Positions 9,999-20,418 of a stretch of DNA of 64,000 nt are shown here, in pieces; position 1 is the first letter of the stretch, and each line of letters starts with the position of its first letter. Position numbers and translations under genes: made by a program. Source of the stretch: DASZTV01 sp035550655 (GTDB lineage Bacteria > Actinomycetota > Actinomycetes > JAFAQI01); the NCBI GenBank assembly GCA_035550655.1, contig DASZOU010000029.1, positions 12,456 to 76,455 of the forward strand. The letters run 5' to 3'. A model generated the notes under the pieces. The model saw only the letters and a list, made by a program, of their open reading frames with translations. It was not told the DNA's origin and searched no databases.

Positions 9999-10657
9999 GC
10001 GGCTCCGTTCCGCCGGGGCTGTCCCGGCTCAACCCGGCGCAGCCAAGACCGGACCAGATGGGCGACCCGGTCAGCGGGGCGCCGACGGTCAACATCGCCA
10101 ACGCGCTCACCCTCGCGAGGCTTCTGCTCGTCCCTGTGTTCGTCGTGTTCCTGGTCGCGCACGGTGGCCACTCCTCGGGCTGGCGGGACTGGGCGTTCGT
10201 CGCGTTCGCGACCGCCTGCGTCACCGATCTGGTCGATGGCGACCTCGCTCGTCGCCGGGACCTGGTCACCGATGTCGGCAAGATCGCCGACCCGATCGCC
10301 GACAAGGCGCTGACCGGCGCCGCGCTGCTCGGCCTGGCGGCGCTGGGCGATCTGCCGTGGTGGGTGGCCGTCGTGGTGCTGGCTCGCGAGCTCGGCATCA
10401 CCGCCCTGCGGGTCTTCGTCATCCGTCACGGTGTGATCCCCGCCAGCAGGGGCGGCAAGGCGAAGACCCTGGTGCAGAACATTGCGATCGGGCTATACGT
10501 GCTGCCGCTGACCGGCGCCTGGGCCTCCGCCCGGTTCTGGGTCATGGGCGCTGCCTTGGTACTGACGATCGTGACCGGTGGCGACTACGTGTCGAAAGCG
10601 GTACGGCTTCGGCGTACCAGTGCGAGGGCGGCGTGGAAGCGGCTGCGGAACAGCTGA
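9995..10657 (+). CDS. pgsA: CDP-diacylglycerol--glycerol-3-phosphate 3-phosphatidyltransferase
   Basis: Makes phosphatidylglycerol phosphate from CDP-diacylglycerol. The 220-residue membrane protein carries the full CDP-alcohol phosphotransferase signature D-G-x2-A-R-x8-G-x3-D-x3-D, beginning about residue 82 (DGDLARRRD). About four to five hydrophobic helices follow. A 30-residue Pro-rich N-terminal extension precedes the conserved NIANALTLARLLLVPVF. The ATG overlaps the rimO stop, and the 3' end overlaps cinA by 25 bases. The rimO-pgsA-cinA-clgR order is common in actinobacteria. Confidence 0.95.
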   Translation: MSGSVPPGLSRLNPAQPRPDQMGDPVSGAPTVNIANALTLARLLLVPVFVVFLVAHGGHSSGWRDWAFVAFATACVTDLVDGDLARRRDLVTDVGKIADPIADKALTGAALLGLAALGDLPWWVAVVVLARELGITALRVFVIRHGVIPASRGGKAKTLVQNIAIGLYVLPLTGAWASARFWVMGAALVLTIVTGGDYVSKAVRLRRTSARAAWKRLRNS

Positions 10658-11130
10658 CCCCGGTCGCTGCGCGCATTCACGAGGTGTTGCGCCGGCGCGG
10701 CGAGTCCGCGGCCACGGCCGAGTCGCTGACCGGCGGTCTGGTCGGTGCGACGCTCACCGGCGTCGCGGGGGCGTCGCAGACCTACCGGGGCGGCGTCATC
10801 GTCTACGCAACCGACCTGAAGGCGGAGCTGCTCGGTGTCCCCGCGGTACTGCTCGCCGAACGCGGACCGGTCGACCCCGGCGTCGCCGCAGCGATGGCGG
10901 AGGGTGTGCGGGACCGGCTCGGCGCGAGCTGGGGTGTTGCACTGACCGGTGTCGCCGGACCGGACGCCCAGGGCGGTCGCGCCGTCGGCACCGTGTTCAT
11001 CGCGGTGGCCGGCGGTAGGGCAACGACCGTCGTCGAACGGTCGTTCCCGGGTGGCCGCGAGGACGTGCGCTGGGCCGCTTGTCGGGATGCGTTGCATGCT
11101 CTTTACGACAGGCTTGCCGCCGGCGAGTAA
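10633..11130 (+). CDS. cinA: CinA C-terminal domain protein (nicotinamide-nucleotide amidase)
   Basis: A 165-residue protein made only of the CinA C-terminal domain, which in characterised members deamidates nicotinamide mononucleotide for pyridine-nucleotide recycling. Seen are the conserved ATAESLTGGL (catalytic serine region), SQTYRGGVIVYA, ALTGVAGPD and GTVFIAVA. The start is GTG at 10633, inside pgsA; the open frame is longer but the upstream part only shadows rimO and pgsA. Its TAA stop is also part of the putative -10 element of clgR. Confidence 0.92.
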   Translation: MEAAAEQLTPVAARIHEVLRRRGESAATAESLTGGLVGATLTGVAGASQTYRGGVIVYATDLKAELLGVPAVLLAERGPVDPGVAAAMAEGVRDRLGASWGVALTGVAGPDAQGGRAVGTVFIAVAGGRATTVVERSFPGGREDVRWAACRDALHALYDRLAAGE

Positions 11131-11133
11131 CTT
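11128..11133 (+). promoter_or_regulatory. Putative -10 element of clgR (leaderless)
   Basis: TAACTT begins on the TAA stop codon of cinA and ends six bases before the clgR ATG. It would give clgR its own leaderless transcript in addition to read-through from pgsA-cinA. Confidence 0.5.
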
Positions 11134-11139
11134 TGAGGG

Positions 11140-11571
11140 ATGGTCCTCCTGCGTCGACTGCTCGGCGATGTTCTTCGCCGCCACCGCATCCTGCAGTCCC
11201 GCACGCTGCGCGACGTCAGCAGCGCGGCGGGGGTGTCGCTCGGCTACCTCTCCGAAGTGGAGCGGGGCCGCAAGGAGGCTTCCAGCGAGCTGCTTGCCGC
11301 GATCTGCGGCGCGCTCGACATCTCACTGTCCGAGGTGCTGCGTGAGGTGAGCGACGACCTCGCCCGCGAGGAGCGGCGGGTGCGGCTTGCTCCGGTCGGC
11401 TTCGCGGCTGGTGCGGCGCCGCGCGTTGCCATGGCTATGCCGGTGCCCAAGGTGCCGGTACGTCCGGTCGCCGGCATCCCGCCGCACCACCCGGCACGCC
11501 CCGTGCCGCAGCCGTCGCCGGCCGCGGCGCTGCCGGCTCGCGCGCCGTTCGGCGCGGTCGTTGCGGCGTAG
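11140..11571 (+). CDS. clgR: Transcriptional regulator ClgR, XRE family
   Basis: 143-residue regulator. A Cro/C1-type HTH occupies about residues 7-67 (TLRDVSSAAGVSLGYLSEVE as the recognition region), followed by an Ala/Pro-rich tail. The sequence and its position after pgsA-cinA match ClgR, which in streptomycetes, corynebacteria and mycobacteria activates clp protease and other proteostasis genes and is itself turned over by Clp. The C-terminal AA in VVAA resembles a Clp-type degradation end; that point is inference. Confidence 0.9.
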   Translation: MVLLRRLLGDVLRRHRILQSRTLRDVSSAAGVSLGYLSEVERGRKEASSELLAAICGALDISLSEVLREVSDDLAREERRVRLAPVGFAAGAAPRVAMAMPVPKVPVRPVAGIPPHHPARPVPQPSPAAALPARAPFGAVVAA

Positions 11572-11579
11572 CCCACGCG

Positions 11580-12173
11580 ATGACGGCACCTTCACCCCAC
11601 TACGCGTCGGCCGCGCCGGTCCGGGAACGCGGCGTGCACAGTCGCGCCGGCAACGCGATGGCACGTACCCGCGCCGCTGTGCTCGACGGTGCCTCCAGAG
11701 CGGTCGAGAAGCACGGTGCGCGAAAGGCCACGATGGCCGACATCGCATCGCTCGCGGGGATCGCCAAGGGCACGCTCTACAACCACTTCCGGGCCAAGGA
11801 GGCGGTGTACGCCGCTGCCCTCGACGCCGGCATCCGCAGCCTGTCCGCGGAGTGCTGCGCCGCGGCGCGGGACAACCTGCCCGAGGCGCTCGCGCTGGCC
11901 GCGGAGCGGATCAGTGCTCATCCCGCGCTGCGCCGGATCGCTGCCGACGAGCCGGCGACCCTCGCGGCGCTCGTCACGCCCGGTGAGGCGCCGGTCTGGG
12001 GTTTGGCTCGCTCGGCCGTACGCGATGTGTTGATCGCCTCCGGCGCCGCGACCAGCACCGCAGGCATCGACACCGTGTTGCGGTGGCTGCTGAGCTTCAT
12101 CGCCGCGCCGTCGTCGGACGCGACCGCTCAAGCCGGGTTGATCGCCGCGGGCATCGCCGCGGGCCCGGTCTGA
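11580..12173 (+). CDS. TetR family transcriptional regulator
   Basis: DNA-binding regulator with an N-terminal TetR HTH (KATMADIASLAGIAKGTLYNHF, about residues 49-70 from the first ATG) and an Ala-rich ligand-binding domain. The ligand is not predictable. The ATG at 11580 gives 197 residues; GTG at 11634 or ATG at 11658 would remove a low-complexity leader and give a more usual N-terminus. It starts eight bases after clgR. Its 3' end overlaps the convergent nei gene by 46 bases. Confidence 0.85.
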   Translation: MTAPSPHYASAAPVRERGVHSRAGNAMARTRAAVLDGASRAVEKHGARKATMADIASLAGIAKGTLYNHFRAKEAVYAAALDAGIRSLSAECCAAARDNLPEALALAAERISAHPALRRIAADEPATLAALVTPGEAPVWGLARSAVRDVLIASGAATSTAGIDTVLRWLLSFIAAPSSDATAQAGLIAAGIAAGPV

Positions 12174-12946
12174 CACCGCTCACACCAGAACGTCACCCGC
12201 TCGCGCCCGGGCGGCCCTTGGTCCGCCCGGCGTACGGTCGCACCGCAGCGTCGGCAGGGTCGCGCGGCGCGGCCGTACACCCAGGTCTGCTCGCCCCGGC
12301 GCCGGTTGCCGGTCGTGATCTGCTCGTCGCGGTCACGGTTCGCCAGGAGCAGCCGTCTCGCGAGCGACACGACCTTCGGCAGGTTGGTGGTCTCGCCGAC
12401 CGGCGTCCACGGGTTCACGCCGGTGAGGAACAGCACCTCGGCTTTGTACAGGTTGCCGATCCCCGCGAGGTTTCGCTGGTCCAGCAACGCCTCGCCGATC
12501 GTGATGCTCGGGTGTTCCAGGAGCCGGCGCACCGCTTCGTCCGCGTCGAAGCCGGGATCGAGCAGATCCGGACCCAGGTGGCCGATCACCGATGCCTCTT
12601 CGGCTGTGGGAAGCAGGTCGATGACCGGGATCCGGTAGCCGACCGCGCGGGCGTTGGTGGTGCTCAGCACGATCCGGATCTCGTGGGCCGGCCCGCCGGT
12701 CCACTTCTGGTCGGGAGCAAAGATCCGCCAGGTGCCGTCCATCTCGAAGTGGGTGTGAAGGGTCACGCCGTTGTCCAGCCGCGTCAGCATGTGCTTGCCG
12801 CGGGCTACGACATCGAGAACGGTCTGTCCGGACAGGTCACTCGTCGCGTAGCGCGGCACCCGGAAGTCGGTCTCGGTCAGCTCGTGGCCGGCGAGCGCGT
12901 CGCGCATTCGCTTCGCCGCCAGCCAGACCGTGTCACCTTCAGGCAC
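12128..12946 (-). CDS. nei: Endonuclease VIII-type DNA glycosylase (Nei/Fpg family)
   Basis: Base-excision repair glycosylase/AP lyase for oxidised pyrimidines. From the GTG at 12946 the 272-residue protein begins V-PEGDTVWLAAKRM, giving the catalytic proline and glutamate right after the initiator. An H2TH region is seen in LLDQRNLAGIGNLYKAEVLF, and a C-terminal zinc finger has C-x2-C (CRRCG) and C-x2-C (CERC). The start codon lies inside the 3' end of lhr (8-base overlap), so both are probably one transcript. The frame is open further upstream, but only as a shadow of lhr. Confidence 0.93.
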   Translation of the reverse strand: MPEGDTVWLAAKRMRDALAGHELTETDFRVPRYATSDLSGQTVLDVVARGKHMLTRLDNGVTLHTHFEMDGTWRIFAPDQKWTGGPAHEIRIVLSTTNARAVGYRIPVIDLLPTAEEASVIGHLGPDLLDPGFDADEAVRRLLEHPSITIGEALLDQRNLAGIGNLYKAEVLFLTGVNPWTPVGETTNLPKVVSLARRLLLANRDRDEQITTGNRRRGEQTWVYGRAARPCRRCGATVRRADQGPPGRERVTFWCERCQTGPAAMPAAINPA

Positions 12947-15900
12947 GCAGCCGCAGTCCGCGCGGAGTCGGGCGGAACCCCGCCGCCTGGAGCGCCGTGG
13001 CGAGGGGAGAGTCGAGGACGGCGCCGCCGTCGGCGCGCTCGAGGGCGAGCCGCCCGAGCACGCCGTCACGGACGGCAAGCGCGAGCGCGTCGACCGCCGG
13101 CTGGATCGTCGCCGGATCCTCGCTCCACGACAGGAGGGACTTGCCGCCGCGCTCGACGTACAGGCAGAGCTCGCCGTCCACCAGCACCACAACCGCGCCC
13201 GCTTTCCGCCCGGGACGGTGGCTCCCAGGATGATCCGGCCAGCGCAGCGCCGCGCCGTACGCGTTCGCCGGGTCGGTCGCCGCGAGGACGACCGCGTCCT
13301 GTGGCGGCAGCCCGCGCATCCGGTCGACGGCAGCCGGGATCGCGAACTGCGCGCCGCCAAGACCGTCGACGAAGTAGCCGCGACGGCACCGTCCGGTTTC
13401 CTCGAACGCCTTCAGGACCGGGTACGCCGCGGCGAAGCCACCGCCGGCCCGCTCGGCGACGACGGCGCCTCTCGTCACGATGCCGTGCCGGTCGAGCAGC
13501 CCCTCGGCGAAGGCATGGGCGCGCTTGGTGGGATCGCTCTCCCGCGGCGGCAGCAGCGACCACCGACCAGCCGTGGCCGGTGGAGAGACGCGGACCGCTC
13601 TGCCCCGCACCGGACCGCGTCTTGCCACCGGGCGGGTCCGGATCGGTCCCGACAGCCGGCTTCGCAGCGGGGCCAGCGTGTCGTTCGTCGCGATGCCGGC
13701 CCAGACCAGGTCCCACAGCGCGGTGGTCAGCGTGCGGTCGTCGAGCTGCGTCAGTCGCGATGCGATGTCGCGGAAGAACAGGGCGCCGCCGTTTCGCAGC
13801 AGCTCCTCGACCTCGAGCGCTTCAGCGGTGCGCGCGTCGCCGTCGGGCGGTTGCAGCAGCAAGGGCGCCGCGTCGGGCAGCGCCAGTGCGAGCCAGCCGT
13901 CACCACCGGGGAGCGCGCCTTGCCCGGCCCACACGACCTCGCCACTAGCGGTGAGCTCGTCGAGCAGCTCCGGCCGGTAGTCAGCCACCCGGCTCGGCAG
14001 CACGATCGACTCGAGGGCCGAAGCCGGTACGGCGACGCCGCCGATCTGCTCGATCGCGCGCAGCAGCGCGCCGGTGCCGCGCGCCGAGTGCGCCCCCACG
14101 CCTTGCCAGGCCGGCAGGAACCGGGCGAACGCGGCCTGTGCGACCGGCTCGATCTCGCCGCGAAGCTTCGCCATCGACCTGCGCCGCAGCGACCGGAGCA
14201 CGTCCGGGTCGCACCACTCGACGCCGGTGCCGCCGGGACGGAACTCGCCGCGGACGAGCCTGCCGGCGCCGTGCATCCGGGCCAGCTCCATGTCCACGAC
14301 GGCCGTGCCGAGACCGAAGCGGGTGGCTGCCTGCGCCGTGACGAACGGTCCACGCCGCCGCGCGAACCGGGACAGCAGGTCGGTCAGCGGCGCGGCGACC
14401 GGCTCGAGGAACGCGTGTGGCACGCCGACCGGTGGCGGGACGCCGAGTGCGTCGCGCACGCGCGCGCAGTCCTCGACGGCAATCCATCGCTGCTCGCCGG
14501 CGATCCGGACCCGCACCGCGCGTCGCTGCTCCTCGAGGTCGGCGAGCAGGCGCGGCGTCGCCCCGCGCAGCAACAGCTCGTCGGTGGTGAGGTCACCGAT
14601 GACGCGCAGCGCGTCGGCGACCGCTTCCGCGTCGGTGAGCCGTCGTTCCGGGGTGAGCCAGGCAAGCTCCGCCTCCACCTCGGCCATGGCATCCGGGTCG
14701 AGCAGCTCGCGCAGCTCCGCGGTGCCGAGCAGCTCGGCGAGGAGGGTGGCGTCGAGGGCAAGCGCGGCGGCCCTGCGCTCGGCGAGCGGCTGGTCGCCTT
14801 CGTACATGAACGCGCCGACGTAGTCGAACAGCAGTGAACGGGCGTACGGCGACGGCAGCTCCGTCTCGACATCGACGACCTGCACCGCGCGGCCGGCGAT
14901 GTCGCGCATCAGCGCGACCAGGCCGGGCAGGTCGAACACGTCCTGCAGGCATTCGCGAACCGTCTCGAGCACGACCGGGAACTCGCCGTACTGCGAAGCG
15001 ACGGAGAGCAGCTGAGCCGAGCGTTGTCGTTGCTGCCACAACGGCGTGCGCTTGCCGGGCGACCGCGTCGGCAGCAGCAGCGCCCGGGCCGCACACTCAC
15101 GGAACCGCGAGGCGAACAGCGCGGAGCTGCCGACCTCGCGCATGACGATTGCCTCGATGTCGTCGGGGTCCAGCACGGCGATGTCGGCGGGCGGCGGGTC
15201 GTCGGTCTCGGGCAGCCGGATGACGATGCCGTCGTCGGCGTGCATGACCTGCACGTCCAGGCCGGTGCGTTCCCGCAGGACGCAGCCGAGCGCGAGGCCC
15301 CATGGCGCATGAACCCGCGCGCCGAACGGCGTGTGGATCACGACCCGCCAGTCGCCGAGCTCGTCGCGGAACCGCTCGACGACGATCGTGCGGTCGTCGG
15401 GGAGGTGTCCGGTCGAGGCGCGCTGCTCGTCGAGGTAGCGCAGCGTGTTGTCCGTCGCCCACTCGTCGAAGCCGATCTCGGCCAGCCGCTGCCGCGCGAC
15501 CTCCGGCCCGACCCGGCCGAGGTCGCGGACGAACTCGCCGATGGCCCGCCCCAGCTCGACCGGCCGGCCGATCGAGTCGCCGTGCCAGAACGGCATCTTG
15601 CCCGGCTGTCCGGGCGCGGGGGAGACGATGACTCGGTCGTGGGTGATGTCGTCGATGCGCCAGGTCGAGGACCCGAGGGTGAACACCTCGCCGACCCGCG
15701 ACTCGTACACCATCTCCTCGTCGAGCTCGCCTACCCGGCTCGACGAGCCGGCGAGGTACACGCCGAACAGGCCGCGGTCCGGGATGGTGCCGCCGCTGGT
15801 CACCGCGAGCCGCTGCGAGCCGGGCCGTCCGGTCACGCGGTCGGTCACGCGGTCCCACACGACCCGCGGCCGCAGCTCGGCGAACTCGTCGCTGGGGTAG

Positions 15901-17303
15901 CGCCCGGCCAGCATGTCGAGGGTCGCGTGCAGCGCCGAGTCCGGCAGCGCGGCGTACGGCGCTGCACGTCGTACGACGGTGGCGATCTCGTCCACCGTCC
16001 AGTCGTCCATCGCGAGCATCGCGACGATCTGCTGCGCGAGCACGTCGAGCGGGTTCCGCGGCATCGCGAGTGCCTCGATCTGACCGCTCTGGATGCGCTC
16101 GGCAGTGACCGCGCTTGCGACCAGGTCGCCGCGATGCTTCGGGAACATCACGCCGTCACTGCGCGCCCCGACGTGGTGACCGGCCCGGCCGATCCGTTGC
16201 AGCCCGCTCGCGACCGACGGTGGCGACTCCACCTGTACGACGAGGTCGACCGCTCCCATGTCGATGCCCAGCTCGAGGCTCGACGTCGCGACGACGCACG
16301 GCAGCTCGCCCCGCTTGAGCGCCTCCTCCGTGACGGCGCGCTGCTCGTGGCTGACGCTGCCGTGATGTGCGCGCGCGACGACGGTCGGCGTGCCGGCCCG
16401 GTCGGTGGCCAGCTCGTTGAGCTGGGTCGTCAGCCGCTCCGCGAGCCGCCGCGAGTTCGCGAAGACGATCGTCGATCGGTGCGAGTCGATCAGTCCGGCG
16501 ATCCGGTCCTCGAGCAGCGGCCAGATGCTCGCGGTGTCGGTTCCGGGCTCGGTCATGTCCTCGACGGGTACGACGACCTCGACGGTGACCGTCTTCGCCG
16601 CGGGCGGCTGGACGACGGTGACCGGCCGGCCGCCCGCGAGGAACGCGGCGACTTCGTCGACCGGTCGCACGGTCGCTGACAGCCCGATCCGCTGTGCCGG
16701 CTGCTCGAGCCGGGCGTCGAGGCGCTCGAGGGTCAGCGCGAGATGCGCGCCGCGCTTGGTCCCGGCAAGGGCGTGGATCTCGTCGACGATCACGGTGTCG
16801 ACGCCACCGAGTGACTCCCGCGCCTTGCTCGTCAGCAGCAGGTACAGCGACTCGGGGGTGGTGATGAGGATGTCGGCGGAGCTCTTCTGGAAGGCCCGGC
16901 GGGCGTCGGGGGTGGTGTCACCGGTGCGCATGGCGATGCTCAGGTCGGCATCGGCCGGCAGCGTGGTGCCGATCCGCCGGGCGGCGTGCCGGATGCCGGC
17001 GAGCGGTGCCCGAAGGTTGCGCTCGACGTCGACGGCGAGTGCCTTCAGCGGACTGACGTAGACGACGCGACACCGCTGCCCGGGATCGGTGACGCGCTCG
17101 GAGGTGGTGAGCCGGTCGAGCGCGGAGAGGAACGCCGCGAGCGTCTTGCCGGACCCGGTCGGGGCGATGACGAGGGAGTGGGCGCCGGAGGCGATCGCGT
17201 CCCAGGCGCCGGCCTGGGCCGGCGTGGCCGCCTCGAACGAGGACCGGAACCACTCCCGCGTCGCCGGCCCGAACCGGTCCACGGGGTTGCTGGCCGTCCT
17301 CAC
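12939..17303 (-). CDS. lhr: Large helicase-related protein Lhr
   Basis: 1454-residue superfamily 2 DNA helicase of the long bacterial Lhr type; homologues unwind DNA and RNA:DNA duplexes 3'-5' and are DNA-damage linked. Motifs in order: Walker A APTGSGKT (about 50-57), TTPESLYLLL, DEIH (motif II), LSATV (motif III), SSLELGIDMG and QRIGRAGH (motif VI). A winged-helix and a long C-terminal part, also found in mycobacterial Lhr, fill the last 900 residues. GTG start at 17303. It sits upstream of and overlapping nei, a pairing also known in mycobacteria, and is divergent from the DUF3046 gene. Confidence 0.95.
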   Translation of the reverse strand: MRTASNPVDRFGPATREWFRSSFEAATPAQAGAWDAIASGAHSLVIAPTGSGKTLAAFLSALDRLTTSERVTDPGQRCRVVYVSPLKALAVDVERNLRAPLAGIRHAARRIGTTLPADADLSIAMRTGDTTPDARRAFQKSSADILITTPESLYLLLTSKARESLGGVDTVIVDEIHALAGTKRGAHLALTLERLDARLEQPAQRIGLSATVRPVDEVAAFLAGGRPVTVVQPPAAKTVTVEVVVPVEDMTEPGTDTASIWPLLEDRIAGLIDSHRSTIVFANSRRLAERLTTQLNELATDRAGTPTVVARAHHGSVSHEQRAVTEEALKRGELPCVVATSSLELGIDMGAVDLVVQVESPPSVASGLQRIGRAGHHVGARSDGVMFPKHRGDLVASAVTAERIQSGQIEALAMPRNPLDVLAQQIVAMLAMDDWTVDEIATVVRRAAPYAALPDSALHATLDMLAGRYPSDEFAELRPRVVWDRVTDRVTGRPGSQRLAVTSGGTIPDRGLFGVYLAGSSSRVGELDEEMVYESRVGEVFTLGSSTWRIDDITHDRVIVSPAPGQPGKMPFWHGDSIGRPVELGRAIGEFVRDLGRVGPEVARQRLAEIGFDEWATDNTLRYLDEQRASTGHLPDDRTIVVERFRDELGDWRVVIHTPFGARVHAPWGLALGCVLRERTGLDVQVMHADDGIVIRLPETDDPPPADIAVLDPDDIEAIVMREVGSSALFASRFRECAARALLLPTRSPGKRTPLWQQRQRSAQLLSVASQYGEFPVVLETVRECLQDVFDLPGLVALMRDIAGRAVQVVDVETELPSPYARSLLFDYVGAFMYEGDQPLAERRAAALALDATLLAELLGTAELRELLDPDAMAEVEAELAWLTPERRLTDAEAVADALRVIGDLTTDELLLRGATPRLLADLEEQRRAVRVRIAGEQRWIAVEDCARVRDALGVPPPVGVPHAFLEPVAAPLTDLLSRFARRRGPFVTAQAATRFGLGTAVVDMELARMHGAGRLVRGEFRPGGTGVEWCDPDVLRSLRRRSMAKLRGEIEPVAQAAFARFLPAWQGVGAHSARGTGALLRAIEQIGGVAVPASALESIVLPSRVADYRPELLDELTASGEVVWAGQGALPGGDGWLALALPDAAPLLLQPPDGDARTAEALEVEELLRNGGALFFRDIASRLTQLDDRTLTTALWDLVWAGIATNDTLAPLRSRLSGPIRTRPVARRGPVRGRAVRVSPPATAGRWSLLPPRESDPTKRAHAFAEGLLDRHGIVTRGAVVAERAGGGFAAAYPVLKAFEETGRCRRGYFVDGLGGAQFAIPAAVDRMRGLPPQDAVVLAATDPANAYGAALRWPDHPGSHRPGRKAGAVVVLVDGELCLYVERGGKSLLSWSEDPATIQPAVDALALAVRDGVLGRLALERADGGAVLDSPLATALQAAGFRPTPRGLRLRA

Positions 17304-17389
17304 CCCGTCATTGTTGTCTTCTACTGTGACATTCGAGAGAGGGCCGGCGTGGCCGGCACCGCCAACGGGTGGCGGGCGGGTCGACCGAC

Positions 17390-17587
17390 GTGCGCGTGAC
17401 GGAGTTCTGGGAGCGGATGCGGGAGCAGTTCGGGCCTGCCTACGCCGACGCCGTCGCGCGCGACCAGGTGATCAGTGCGCTCGGTGGCCGCAGCGCCCAC
17501 GAAGCGCTCGCGTCGGGCATCGACCCGAAGCAGGTCTGGCTCGCGGTCTGCGAGCACTTCGAGCTGCCGGTGAATATCCGCCACTGA
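17390..17587 (+). CDS. DUF3046 family protein
   Basis: Small acidic protein of 65 residues that I recognise as DUF3046, a family found next to recA in many actinobacteria; no function is known to me. The start GTG at 17390 gives MRVTEFWERM, the usual N-terminus; the GTG at 17369 would add seven unlikely residues. Conserved parts are VISALGGRSAHEALASG, DPKQVWLAVCE and the end PVNIR. The LexA box upstream of recA begins 24 bases after its stop. Confidence 0.88.
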   Translation: MRVTEFWERMREQFGPAYADAVARDQVISALGGRSAHEALASGIDPKQVWLAVCEHFELPVNIRH

Positions 17588-17610
17588 GAGTCGGCGTGTC
17601 GCTGGACTAA

Positions 17611-17626
17611 TCGAACACGTGTTCGC
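17611..17626 (+). promoter_or_regulatory. LexA (SOS) box upstream of recA
   Basis: TCGAACACGTGTTCGC fits the actinobacterial LexA palindrome TCGAAC-N4-GTTCGA with one mismatch at the last base. It lies about 110 bases before the recA start and would repress recA until DNA damage. Confidence 0.85.
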
Positions 17627-17677
17627 ATGATGGAGGACATCGCGCGGTCGTCCACAGTTCGACCCGCTTCGGCGAAA

Positions 17678-17700
17678 CCGTCGTAGCTGGTCCCTAACGT
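17678..17700 (+). promoter_or_regulatory. Possible LexA-independent recA promoter (RecA-NDp type)
   Basis: CCGTCGTAG, eight bases, TAACGT: this resembles the mycobacterial DNA-damage promoter pattern TTGTCRGTG-N8-TANNNT, with five of nine matches in the first block and exact spacing. Such promoters depend on the PafBC activator. The first block is a weak match. Confidence 0.35.
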
Positions 17701-17734
17701 CGCCCGCAGTTGATCGGACCAGGAGAGGGCGGAC

Positions 17735-19930
<2,196 letters not shown>

Positions 19931-19974
19931 CCGACCCCGACGCGGATCCGGAGTCGGTCGCACGCACCATCGCG

Positions 19975-20418
19975 TTGCGGCTGCTGGAACGCGGCCCGCG
20001 AACTCGCACCGAGTTGGCGACCGCGATGGCGCGCCGGGGGGTCCCGGAAGAAGCGGTCGAGCGGGTGCTCGACCGCTTCACCGAGGTCGGGCTGATCGAC
20101 GACACCGCTTTCGCCCAGGCCTGGGTCGACTCCCGGCATCACGGCCGCGGGCTGGGTCGCCGCGCGCTGGCGGCCGAGCTGCGCCGACGCGGCGTCGATG
20201 ACGACATCGCAGCGGAGGCGCTCGCCACCGTCACCACCGATGACGAGGTCGCGGCGGCGCAGGCACTCGTGCACCGCAGGCTGCGCTCGATGACCAACCT
20301 GCCCCGCGACGTCGCGATGCGCCGGCTCGTCGCCATGCTCGGGCGCAAGGGTTTCGGGGCCGGTCTGGCCTATCGGGTGGTCGCGGAGGCGTTCGCCGCC
20401 GATAGCCTCCCGGCATGA
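19975..20418 (+). CDS. recX: Regulatory protein RecX
   Basis: Inhibitor of RecA filaments. The 147 residues from TTG at 19975 contain the helical repeats typical of RecX: GLIDDTAFAQAWVDSR, GRGLGRRALAAELRRRGV and RDVAMRRLVAMLGRKGF. The true protein is probably longer: the frame stays open upstream and reads DADPESVARTIALRLL, which looks like RecX, but between the recA stop and 19975 the only possible initiator is CTG at 19927, overlapping the recA TGA. The start is therefore unresolved. The stop overlaps the next gene as ATGA. Confidence 0.88.
   Translation: MRLLERGPRTRTELATAMARRGVPEEAVERVLDRFTEVGLIDDTAFAQAWVDSRHHGRGLGRRALAAELRRRGVDDDIAAEALATVTTDDEVAAAQALVHRRLRSMTNLPRDVAMRRLVAMLGRKGFGAGLAYRVVAEAFAADSLPA
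20403..20408 (+). promoter_or_regulatory. Putative -10 element inside recX (leaderless)
   Basis: TAGCCT ends six bases before the ATG of the mycothiol-type gene. It would allow expression independent of recA-recX. Confidence 0.4.

Noticed and set aside
12930..16679. Long open frames on the plus strand opposite lhr (12083-13948, 12930-14837, 15024-16679)
   Set aside because: High-G+C DNA keeps antisense frames open. These read as Arg-rich, low-complexity proteins without motifs, while the minus strand encodes an unbroken Lhr with all helicase motifs.
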